Positions 1-10,055 of a DNA stretch of 64,000 bases are shown piece after piece. Below the pieces are notes generated by a model. It saw only the letters and a program-made list of their open reading frames with translations, was not told the origin of the DNA and did not search any database. Where the stretch lies: positions 496,001 through 560,000 of the forward strand of contig ML991771.1 in NCBI GenBank assembly GCA_010094025.1, in the 5' to 3' direction. Every line of letters starts with the position of its first letter. The stretch's first letter is position 1. Source of the DNA: Viridothelium virens. Taxonomy: Eukaryota; Ascomycota; Dothideomycetes; Trypetheliales; Trypetheliaceae. The position numbers and the translations under genes are program-made.

Positions 1-76
1 CTCCTCTTGTGGGCTCATATCGATCCATGTCCACCTCCTGCAACCCACTGTAGGAACTAAAGCCCGATATACGCAC

Positions 77-431
77 CGTATCAGCACCTGCCCCAATGTA
101 CCCGTGTTCTTGCCATCTTTCCACTCCACGGTCCCGGATAGTTGTAGGTTCATGAAGGCGTCGACAGAGACAAGGCGGCCCGTGTATTCGTCCTCGCCCC
201 ATTTGAGGCGGACAAGAACTTCGCTATTGACGCTATGCAGGATCAATTAGTAGTGCGAGGACCCTGTGAACCATTGTGTCTGCAAAGCACAGCTGGTAGA
301 GGCGGAAGAGGGGTGCATACAGTGATTGCAGCATCGGCCGTGGATTGAGTGGTACGACTGACTAGGAAAGGTTAGTAGGTGCTGGTGGACAACACTGAGA
401 ATGGCATGAACAGATAGCAACTTACAGTCAT
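77..431 (-). CDS. SmF: Small nuclear ribonucleoprotein SmF, 5' three exons (partial, last exon off the left edge)
   Basis: Sm-fold core subunit of spliceosomal snRNPs, which joins the heptameric ring around the U-snRNA Sm site in the nucleus. I read three exons on the minus strand: 431-426 (Met-Thr), 361-321 and 232-77, with introns of 64 and 88 nt. The product starts [14 protein letters not shown] and contains [18 protein letters not shown] and MNLQLSG, then GTLGQVLIR. This is the Sm1 motif and the start of Sm2, in the order typical of SmF. The frame stops making sense after LIR at a GTGCGT donor. The expected CNNVLYI segment is not found in bases 1-76, so the final exon must lie beyond the edge. 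LSm6 is the main alternative, but the PLNPRP N-terminus favours SmF. Confidence 0.85.
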
Positions 432-850
432 GTTGGCAGTTTTGGGAGTCGAGAGAATCACGGAGGCTATCTCAGTACCTACGGAGGCGCGAAAAGTCAA
501 CGCTGTGCGGCAGAATTTAAGGTGCGGCTCTGCGCGATCCTAGCGGGCACTGCGTGTTGTAGACGGTCTGTGCTTAATTTTCTGCCTCTAGTTCGTTCTA
601 ATTCACGCTACGATTAGGTGGGTCTTTTGCGGTCTATAGCTGTTGCAATCCCAAAATACTAGTGACCACGGAAATGTATTCATAAGCTATCCAAAGAGAG
701 GCTCAGGTTGAGCTGAGCATGTAGTCAAGAGTGACCACCTTTACCCTTAGGAAACCCGCTTTTCTCCTACACTTCACGAGGATTGCTTGGTCGCGTCAAG
801 TCGTTAGAATGGAATACTGGAGATGCCCTGCAACTTCCATAACCATTCAC
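432..850. other. Intergenic, SmF upstream / GDE1 downstream
   Basis: This 419-bp spacer lies between two minus-strand genes. It should hold the SmF promoter and the GDE1 3' end. I see no convincing ORF, repeat or RNA gene in it. Confidence 0.6.
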
Positions 851-3800
851 CTATGCGTTGGGCTCCGCGTCAAGGCCAGTTAGCCCCTTACGGATAGCCA
901 GCACGCTATCAACAATGACTGCGTCTATTCCCTCCTTTACTTGGAGCTATGCAATATATTAGCATGCCTCTTCACAGGGAGCAAGGATGAACTGGAACTT
1001 GCCTTGACATTCTCCGGATCATTATTATGTGTTCCATACGTTACGCAGACCAATCCACTCTCCTTCACCACCTTGACCAATCGTGGACATTGAACCAATG
1101 GCTCCGCTGCGCTGACCACCCCCAGCAAATTCCACCGCCCTGCAAATCGAATTGCCTCCTGCAGGCTACCCGCCCGTATGTCTCCCGTAGGCGAGGTGCC
1201 CGCATCAGTGAGGAACAGGATCGGAATTGAAGGCTGCTTCAGCGACAGCAAGATACAGATCTCCGGGTTGAAAGAACTGAAAATAACATTGCGTTTCCCA
1301 CCCAAATCGTAGACCTTCGCAAGGACATTATCGACAAACGAGTTGAGTTCGACGGCGTAGTTGTCCATTTCCTGCTCCTCAGATTCAAAGAGCATGGGAT
1401 ATTTCATCTCGATGTTGAAGCCAACCGAGTCTGGGAGCTGCTTAAACATCTCCTCGAGCGTGGTGAAGGGGGCTTTGATCGAGTGACCACGGCTGTTACC
1501 TTTGAAGCCTTTGATTTTGAAATCACGAGTATGCTTCATGCGCTCACTTAGGCCAGTAGTGTATTTTTCTTCTGACATGCCTGCTGAGTATGACTGACGA
1601 CGCTTGTACGTTCCAGGACCAAGAGCATCACCATTACTGGAGTTTGTATCAGTAGTAGGAGAGCTAGAACTAGATTGATTTGGCCCATGGCCGCTGCCAA
1701 CATGGAGGAACTGTTCGAGAGTGAGGGTGTGGACAGGTGCATCGATGCCAGTCTCGCTGACAAGGAAATCGTGGTAGATGACAGGCACAAGATCCTTGGT
1801 CATCTGAACGTCAAATTCTACGTATGACGCACCCAAGTTGGCTGCAGCAATAAAAGACTGGATGGTATTTTCACCCAACTGCAAAGATTTGCGTGCACCA
1901 ACATTCTTCCCGAGTCCTCTGTGTCCAATTACCATGGTAGAAGCCATCTTCTTCCAATACGTGTGCTCTTCTGAGATCTTCATGTTTGGATGAGTGAATG
2001 GAGTAACGATCAAGAAGTTGAAGTTGACCGATCCAATGACTTCAAGTGTCGCTGCAGCTACGATCGGGACACTTATGTCCGCGTGCAGTGAAATGCGTTT
2101 CGAGCCAATGTTTGTTCGCAAACTCGATAGCAGAGCAACACCGCGTCCAATGACGTTACTATTAGTGCCAGCATAAGTAGGGATGATATCAAACAGCAGC
2201 TTCACCTTTGAAAGGTCTGCTGCAGTGAAAGCTACTGGATCCGTGCTGATGTTCTCTTGCACCGGCAGGTCAATGACGGTTAGCTCGCCTGCAGCACCAG
2301 ATGCTGAGATGACCACCGAAAGCGCGGTATCGAGCTGGGTGGCGTGCGCATCTGCGATAGAAATTCGATCCAGCTTGATGGGATTCACTTCTTTCCGACT
2401 ATCCATGGTTCCCAGACTTACGAGCACCATCGAGTCATTCGTTAGATAACGATGTCCAAAGGTTTTGACAGGCTCTGAGGATCTGTAAGTCCCCTGTCCA
2501 CTCCCCTTTGCCCCAACAGGACGGAACTCTGGAGATACAGAACCGAGCGAGGATCGAGGAGAGGCGCCAGACTCGTTGCTTTCTACCCTTGGAGCTGTCA
2601 GTTCAGCCAGCCGTCGCGAGATTTCGAGATTTCCTCGAAGTGCAGCATGCTCCTTTGCCGACCATCCGGACGAGTCAAATCCCTCGAGATCAGCGCCGGC
2701 AGCAATAAGCTGTTCAACAACTGATAAGTGACCTTCCACGCAAGCGACAAATAGGGGTGTCCAGGAGAAAGTCTTTTCTGCTATCTCTAAGTCGGCTTTC
2801 TGAGCCTTAGTCCCTTCGATCAGAATTTCGGCGCACAATTCGTGCCCAAAGCGCGCGGCTAAGTGCAGTGCGGTCTCACCTTGATCGTCCTGGTAATTAA
2901 TGTCCACTCCTGCATCGACCAAGAGCTGGACGATTGATGTGAAGTCTGATTTTGTTGCAAGCGCAAGGGCCTCTCCAGACCGCGTAATAGCCTTCCGCAC
3001 CGAAGCTTTACTGCTTCGGACTCCTTGCCAATCCTCGGACTCAAGCAATGCCTTTGTTGCAAACACATGTCCCCCCATAACGCTGAGATGGAGAGGGGTA
3101 TATCCCTCGGAGTCTTGCCAGTCAGGAGCATCGATACCCTCTGCCATGTCAAATTGATCCCAGTCTTGCATATGCTTGATAATTTCCTGGCAGATAACAG
3201 TAAAACCATACTGCGCCGCATAATGCAACGGAAGACGACCATAAGCATCTCGAGCTTGTAAGGCAGGTCTTTGGCGAGGGTGCAATCTATCTAGCAGGTA
3301 AATTAGCAGTTGGACGCCGTCATCGCTTTGATCTAGAGATTTTTCGCTTGCTGGAGGAGTCGATGGTTGTGCAGAGATCAGTTGGAAAGGGGACTCTGCT
3401 GGGGCAATAAACTTTGTTGACTCCAAGCCAAGATCGTTCGGCAAGCCAGACTTTTGTTGGTTCTCGAGTGTCTTCGATCGTCCTATCGCTATGACGAGGC
3501 GATGAATGCAATTGCGACGATTAACATCGTCGTCTTCATCAAGTGTATTGATATCTCTGAGCAAGCTATCAATGCAAGCTTTGGATTTGCAGGAGATTGA
3601 GCGTTGCAAAAGATTGAGCAGTAATGTCTGCGAAGGAGTAGTGGAATCCTCGCTCTCGACTGGAGCTTCGAGCAAAACTTCCGAGAGGATAGACGCATCG
3701 TCACTTCGAACGGCTTGGTCGACCGTATCAAGTAGGTCTTTAGGAAGGCTTGGGATCGCTTTCGATGAGACTCTTTTCAACGATGCCGAGGACTGGATCG

Positions 3801-4401
3801 AAGCAGTATCATCAAATACTTTTGCCTCTCCTAAGGTCGATAGCCATTCGTTGACCTCACTCAGATCTCTTGACAGCTGGGAATTTGAGGCAAAGGGTAG
3901 AGGATCGACCTTTGTTTCGAGGTACCTTTCTCGCGCATTGATGGAGCCCGGAACCTTCTTATCGAATTTCTTCGTGATCTTCGTGAAGCCGCGGCGGTTT
4001 ACTTCTCCGAACCACTGGAGTTTTCTCAATTGTCCACGGAGCTCGAGGAGAGCTCCCATCAGATCTTCAGCTTCGTCTCTATCGATGCCGCTCGGGTTTT
4101 GTTTAGCGTCCCCGTATCGGTCGTGCAAGAGTTTCAATCTACGCGAACTATCCGCATGTTTCTTATTGTAAAATTCATCAACATCTTCCAAATTGCGATC
4201 AAGAGCAAAGAAGAAGCCTGCTTTGATCAGCTATCACCGACTTTGGTAAACACGTGAGGAGTCACCAGCAAGATCAACCTCCGTCTCTTGCTTGGCAGCA
4301 GCTTGAGCAGCTTTGATAAGCTTCTTCAACTTCTTGTAATTGATGTACGAGGCAGCCCATTCGGGCACCTGGTTCCGAGGGAGATTCTGTCCAAACTTCA
4401 T
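851..4401 (-). CDS. GDE1: SPX-ankyrin-GDPD protein, glycerophosphocholine phosphodiesterase (Gde1-like)
   Basis: Predicted cytosolic enzyme that hydrolyses glycerophosphodiesters such as glycerophosphocholine to glycerol 3-phosphate plus alcohol, linking phospholipid turnover to phosphate status. Exons: 4401-4266, 4217-1003 and 946-851, giving 1148 aa. The N-terminal SPX domain starts MKFGQNLPRNQVPEW and includes YINYKKLKKLIKAA; joining intron 4265-4218 yields VDLAGFFFALDRNLEDVDEF. Ankyrin repeats follow in the middle (GRLPLHYAAQYG, GYTPLHLSVMGG, GETALHLAARFG). The C-terminal GDPD domain shows GHRGLGKN, ENTIQSF, EFDVQMTKD and the catalytic HD of IYHDF. The last intron (1002-947) has a GC donor (AAG|GCAAGT) and a TAG acceptor. 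Splicing it restores LQVKEGIDAVIVDSV, the expected GDPD end; without it the frame ends early at 937. Length and domain order match yeast Gde1. Confidence 0.93.
4251..4256. promoter_or_regulatory. CACGTG E-box inside GDE1 intron 1
   Basis: A perfect CACGTG palindrome lies within the first intron of the SPX-GDPD gene, about 145 bp inside the coding start. Pho4/NUC-1-type bHLH factors bind this hexamer, and Pho4 is known to regulate yeast GDE1. A role for this copy is inference: a hexamer also occurs by chance. Confidence 0.25.
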
Positions 4402-5560
4402 TGTCGATGATGCAGTTGCTTCAAACTCCAGAAAAAAGAAGGCCACCCAAACGATCACAACAAAGCAAACTCAAACAAGGTCAACAAAGCGAACGGTCAC
4501 GCCGAGCGCAGCCGGGCTTTGGCCGCAACCTTAAGATATTGCGAGAATGGAGCCATTGTAATCGATCCGCTCTTAGTGCGATTTGGATTGAGGAGAGCTC
4601 TCCGGGTTCACAGGTTCGATCGGAGGGTGACAGGAATTTCACGCTCAAGATTTTGGGTGAGAGCAAGCATTCCGAATTGTGTGCCGGGTCGTCTGGGCGT
4701 GGAGATCTCCCGAGATTTGGTTGGTGGATACGTAAGGAAATCGGCTAAAAACGGTAGACGAGTCTTGGAACTCGCTACCGAGACATGCTATCCCGGAACT
4801 CACCGCAAGAGACTCCATTATATTCATTTCAAGGGCCCCTGGCCGATTGTTGTATTTTTTGTACTGGAAATTGGAGATGGGAGATGACTTTGGAGTTGTG
4901 GAAAAGAAGTAGAGTACGGTTTTCAGAGCGCTGACTCGTCTTCTCCTCATTGTTGCCGCCAGATGAGATCACCGCAAGGCAATTAGGTTAAGCCTGGCCA
5001 GACTCCTGGGTGCCTAATCTTCCAACAATAATTTCTTCACAATTAAGGTCGGAGTCTCCCATGTTCTTCAGATCTTAAAGCTGAAAGCACAATATCATGG
5101 CACGTTCACCGAGCCGCCAACAGAATACCTGGACCGCCCTATACATCACCCTCCCACTAGCGCCCTTACTCTCATGTTTCACAGTCTTGAAACGATCAAT
5201 AATGGCCTACGCCGAGGTGTCGGCACCGCCATCTGCCAAAAGGGTCTTGATTGTTCCTGCAGCACAGTGGTGGCTGTGCTTTAGCATGAACAAGCGCAGG
5301 ATTTTAAGCATACAGGAGGTTTATGCGTTCAAATCATATCCCGTTGGAATACCATGTCATTTCCTCCAATCCTCTTATTTACCTAATATCTACCTCTTCA
5401 TCCGCTACTTGAAGGCCTCGCCCTCACCTTAGCCAACCTTCCCACACAACGTACGGGCGTATTCCTCTTTCAAGAAAGATATCGAACATCAGCAAAGCTC
5501 AAGCGCTCAAGTCATAAGACAAGTATATGAAAAGTGGATTGTAATTAATTTTTAATTGCA
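4402..5560. other. Divergent intergenic region, GDE1 / single-pass membrane protein
   Basis: About 1.16 kb between two divergent genes. It holds several short overlapping ORFs without recognisable similarity. One ORF from 5097 on the plus strand begins with a charged stretch and a hydrophobic run (TALYITLPLAPLLSCF), like a signal peptide. It is a candidate 5' exon of the downstream gene, but I could not find a clear splice path. Confidence 0.4.
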
Positions 5561-6502
5561 ATGGCTTGGTCTCATCCTTCCACCACTCCCTTAAACGTGC
5601 TATCTCGCCGACAGTCGGTATCTGCATATCCAATTTCCTTGTCTTCAGCAACCATTATCGCTAGCAATACTCAGCCGGGTATGAACCCCTCTGATCTTGC
5701 AAACAACCAAACTTGGTTGCTCCAAGACAATACCGCTGGATCGATTCAATTCGAATGGGCTCGGAGCTTCCAGCCGACAAGACTATTGCTCAACAACACC
5801 GAACAGGATGACAGAGGCACAAAGACGTTCTTTCTTACTAATTTCGATAATGGAGCCATAATGAACTTGACCTTTACAGACCCAATCACAGGCGAGCAAG
5901 AAACTTGTACGCAGGCTTGTCCGCTGCCGCAAGACAATACGACATGGCAAGAGTTTGATTGGGTAAATGAAAGCAGTACAACCGGGTTCGTGATCCATAT
6001 TCAAGATTGGTATGGTAGCGGAGGAGGATTCGACGGTGTCCAGGTCTTCCAGAACAACAAAGATCTGATTGAGCCCAGTCCGAGCAGTTCTAGTACAGGA
6101 TCAGCGAGCTCGACGTCGACCACATCAACAGCCCTAGCGAGCTCAACAACCAGCGCAATCGGTACTGCTCCAGCAACGTCACAAGCCTCTTCACCAAACT
6201 CGGAACACAAGGATGGAGTTAGCAGTGGTGCAAAAGCTGCCGGGATCACCGTCGGCGTCTTAGTTGGCGTCGCAATATTGGTGGCTATCTTAGTGTGGCT
6301 CTTCCGACGGAAACGACGTGCGCGGCACAAGCCAGATAAAGATAGTAGAGAAGGTTACGAAAAGGCGGAGCTTGGTGATACCCAAGTACACAAGGCAGAG
6401 TTGGATCCCGATGCCCTCGTTCGGCATGAAGTGCGCGCCGGAAAAGTGGACCCAACGACTGAACTGCCTGCGACTTCCAATCCGGTAGAGCTGCCGTCTT
6501 AA
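5561..6502 (+). CDS. Single-pass serine/threonine-rich membrane protein, wall-sensor-like layout
   Basis: Product of 313 aa with no family that I can name. The first ~170 residues are a polar, N-glycosylation-rich region (several N-x-S/T sites) with two cysteines close together in the CTQAC segment. A Ser/Thr/Ala-rich stalk follows (about 175-215), then one strong membrane span (AAGITVGVLVGVAILVAILV, about 225-248). Next come a basic stop-transfer stretch (FRRKRRARHK) and a charged cytoplasmic tail of about 60 residues. This is the layout of many fungal cell-surface proteins. No signal peptide is seen after ATG 5561, which is odd for such a topology. An upstream exon may therefore be missing, with a possible acceptor near 5614 or the hydrophobic ORF at 5097. 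It is convergent with VPS11, 85 bp apart. Confidence 0.6.
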   Translation: MAWSHPSTTPLNVLSRRQSVSAYPISLSSATIIASNTQPGMNPSDLANNQTWLLQDNTAGSIQFEWARSFQPTRLLLNNTEQDDRGTKTFFLTNFDNGAIMNLTFTDPITGEQETCTQACPLPQDNTTWQEFDWVNESSTTGFVIHIQDWYGSGGGFDGVQVFQNNKDLIEPSPSSSSTGSASSTSTTSTALASSTTSAIGTAPATSQASSPNSEHKDGVSSGAKAAGITVGVLVGVAILVAILVWLFRRKRRARHKPDKDSREGYEKAELGDTQVHKAELDPDALVRHEVRAGKVDPTTELPATSNPVELPS

Positions 6503-6587
6503 TGTGTATATACTACAGTACGCTCTCCACAGGAAGGAAGTAGCCCTCTCACCTTCATCCATATGCTACAGAGATGACTCGAGGCCT

Positions 6588-9500
6588 TCATTCTACCGTG
6601 CTCACCGCCCCCATGACACCCCTCCCAAACCACTCTCCAATCGTCGCAAACCCATCGCGACTCCTCCTCAACGCATCCAAAAACAACTCATGCCTCTCCG
6701 CGCTCTCCTCCTGAGCCTTCCTCACCGCCCTCACCGTCGCATTCTTCGGCGCACAAACCGGACACTCGACCCCCTCCAACGCCTCTGCGCCCTCCTCATC
6801 CTCCGCCACATTCAAACACCGCTGATGGAAACTATGCCGACACAAGAAATGCACCGTCGGCAGATCCAGCGCGCCCCCACACGCCCGACACCTCGTCGCC
6901 TGAAACACCACCGGCTGCGTCGCCAACTGCTCGAGCTCCTCGCGCGTCCTCGCCGTCTCAGCGCGGTAGCTCGCAATCGTCTTGCGGTTCGCCTCGATCT
7001 CCCTCCTTTCGCGCTCGACCGTGTCGCCGAGATACTTTCGGACGAGCCCCATGGTCGCGACGGCGTTGGCGCTCAGCGTCTGGACGACTTGCAAGGGCGC
7101 CATGAGCCCGTCCGCTGCGATCTTTTGCAGCACGGCGTCGAGCTCGCCTGGGCCTGCGGCGTCGAGCGCGGCGGGGCTGGAGGTTAGGTACGCGAGGGCA
7201 GCCGGGTAGAGCGAGGGGTCTTCGGGGCCGTACTTGTGCAGGGCGCGCAGGGCGCCGCGCGTGTCGTGTGCGGAGGTGTAGGTGCGGAAGATGTCGGCGT
7301 GCAGGCCTTGCTTCTCGCGCACGAGGATGGTGCCGTCGCGGAAGTTTTCGAGGTGCGAGAGGAGGAGCACGTTCGAGGCGTCGATAGGGATGTCCGGCCG
7401 GCTGATGAGCGCTTTGGCTTTGTCCTCCCATTGCTGCCGTTCGTTGGGCTTCTTTTCGCTCGCGATGTGGAGGTACATTTCGAATAGGGTGGTGTAGAGA
7501 TCCTTTTTATCACCTTCGTCGAGGGACTCGGATTTCATGCATGCCTCGAGGAACACTACGAATTCGTCGGGGTGGTCTACGAAAGCAGAAAACGCCGTTC
7601 TGGGTTGAGGGACGTCATATTCCGCGGGAGGATCATTCAAGTTCGTCTCGATGACCTGAGTCTGGCTCACGGTTGTCTTGCCTTCCGGTCCAGGGGACTG
7701 TACCGTACTTGGATTCATGTATGGCAGCGGTAGAAGCGAGGCAAGATTCTGCACCGCACTCGACGCAATACCCTGTGCTTGTGGGCTAGGCGCATTCGAG
7801 ATCACAACCGCATCTTTTTTGGGTCGAAATTGGCCTGTATAATAGTCGATGAAGAGCTGGGTCGTGTCCTTCGGACAGTGCTCCAGCAGAACTGTAGCAT
7901 ATTTCATCATGTTTCGATACGCCTCTGGCGGAATAAGTCGCCATATGTATGCAAGCGCCTCGGCATATTTCTTTGAGTCTTCAATCAAAATATCGATGAC
8001 GAGCTCATGTTCGTCATGTTTTCGCGCCAGGAACGCTGCTTGGTCAAAGTAGCCTCCTTGGCGGCACATGGAGATTGCCGTCTCCAGATCGAACTTCAAG
8101 TCTCCTGGAGCCTTGATGAACTCCTCTAATTTCTCAACATCTTTGAGTTTAGCATAGCAATTCAGCAAAAGTGTCGTATGATCCGAAGTGGCCCGGTGAT
8201 GCTCATGCAATTCTTCGAGGTAGTCGATGAGATTGTGTATCCGTTGGGTGTCCAAGAACTATGCCTTATCAGTGGCTGTACCAGTCTGAAATATTTGGCC
8301 TCTTACCTTGCGGATTACTTGAGAGGGTTCAGTGTTATCGATGGCCTTGAGGTATTGCTGCATGGCTGTGTCGAAATCACCCCTTTGGTACAAGTAGTCT
8401 CCATACCTCCGATAGATGACATTTTGTTGGACTGGGTCTAGTCGAGACTTTTGTGCAAGATTGATGGCATAGACATATAGATTACGCTGAAATAGTAGTT
8501 CTAGCTTCTGCTGAAAGGTTTTCTCACGATATCGGAATAGCTGCCGCAATTAGCAAACAATTTATCGACTGACGTAAGGTAGCCTACTTTGCCATCCAGA
8601 GTCATGACAAAAAGGTCGCCCCATTCTTCGAAGATGAATCTTACTTGCGCCGGTAATGACTCTTGGTGTGCTATAAATTTCAGATCCGTGTTCAGGATGG
8701 TCAAGTTTGCAGTGGTAAAGCCGTCATCCACCTGGCCATTACTAAAGGCTCTAAGTGAAGAGCTTCGATTCGACTGTGGCGGCAATACTATTGCAACATA
8801 GTCTTTGAAGGTGCTGACTTGGGTTTTAGGGCACTCGTATGCATAGACCGGGCCTCTCCCTTTTGGACCGTAGTAGTAAACGGCATCATCACGAGCGACG
8901 ACAATATCGCCAGTATCTTCATACACAGTCATGCATCCTAGTCCGCATCCGGACTCTTCTAAAGACCTTGGTGGTTGGCCCAACCCTCTCCCAGAAATGA
9001 CCAATGTTGAGATCCTTCCTGTAGTCGCAATATAGAGAGTGGTCGTGCTATCTTCCCGAAATGCTATGCCCGTGATTGGCTCCTCGGACTCGAAGACTGT
9101 TCTCTGCTTTGTTCCTCGATCATGGATGAGGTCGCCTCGAACAACTGTGACAGCACCATTACCGAAGCCCACAGCCAATTGGGAAAGGTCGTCCAGTGCT
9201 GCAAAGGCAGTAATCTGAATAATCAGTATTGATGGATCAAGTTCCGCTCAATGGATCTCGTACAGGGAATTGTTTTCTTCCGTTCTTGATGTTGATAGTC
9301 GACTGACATCTTGGTATTCCTGTCTTCTTATCTAGCTTATCCAAAGCCCAAACCTTTAACGTAGGCTCGCTAGAAAGATCCTCGGCTATTGTGACCAGCA
9401 GTGTTGTCCCGTCTACCTGCTTCATATGGGTGATGGCTCCGGTTTCGTGTGCCTTGAATGATCGGACGACTTTGAAAGGTTGGGAGAGTATGCGCACCAC

Positions 9501-9743
9501 CCCATCGGCGCCGCCGAAGAAGACATTTTCTGAGCCAGCGGCAACAGCTGAAACATTGCCTTGCTAGCAGTCGTCAGTATGCATATTGCACGTGGATGAA
9601 GAGCCTTACTTGGAAGAGATTGGAATCTTCAGTGGCGGGAAGTTGGACCTGGGTCACATCGAAGAACTTGAAGGCTTTCCACTACTGAACGTTAGCTGAG
9701 TGCATTCTGAAGTAGTTCAAAAGCTCACAGATGTCAATGCCAT
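6588..9743 (-). CDS. VPS11: Vps11/Pep5, HOPS-CORVET core subunit with C-terminal RING
   Basis: Core scaffold of the CORVET and HOPS tethering complexes, acting at endosomes and vacuoles in Rab5/Rab7-dependent fusion. Exons: 9743-9729, 9681-9610, 9563-9264, 9214-8588, 8540-8307 and 8258-6588 (972 aa). The start reads MALTSWKAFKFFDV. The N-terminal half resembles a beta-propeller (GADGVVRIL, KVWALDKLDKKTG, QLAVGFGNG). The middle is a helical clathrin-like repeat region (QQKLELLFQRNLYVYAINLA, HTTLLLNCYAKLKDVEKLEE). A C-terminal RING-H2 follows: CRACGG, FLCRHSFHQRC and CPVC. Length and order match Vps11. The last ~800 coding bases (about 6600-7420) are clearly more GC-rich than the 5' half, and this produces long spurious antisense ORFs. 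Confidence 0.95.
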
Positions 9744-10055
9744 ATCAGCAATCCATCATGGACCTCGTTGAGCTTGATGTCGTTGGTTCTCGAAGCTCCA
9801 CAGTCGGACTGCGAAGGTGCCTCCTCGTCCTCCGCGGGGTGTTCCTGGCCATCGGCCAAACGCAGACTTCAATTTTGCTTTCAACGACATTTTCCTAAGC
9901 AATGGCTATGAAGTATCTCGCTACAAGGAAAGTCTGAAACATATGGAAAATTCTTCAAGTTCATACATTTCATATGTGTTATCGCACATCTAGTATTTCG
10001 TCGCTCATAGACCACACATAACACCTTTGATATCGTAGCAAAAGAACTCCGACCA
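9744..10055. other. Intergenic, VPS11 upstream / SHE4 downstream
   Basis: This 312-bp spacer between two minus-strand genes should contain the VPS11 promoter. I see no gene or repeat in it. Confidence 0.6.

Noticed and set aside
1-76. Possible SmF read-through to the window edge
   Set aside because: No acceptor in this stretch yields the conserved end of the Sm2 motif; it is better read as intron continuing past the edge.
937-1002. Apparent GDE1 stop at 937
   Set aside because: Read-through of a GC-AG intron; splicing gives the conserved C-terminus with a stop at 851.
6504-7187. 227-codon plus-strand ORF opposite the VPS11 RING end
   Set aside because: Low-complexity Arg/Leu translation mirroring the GC-rich VPS11 3' end.
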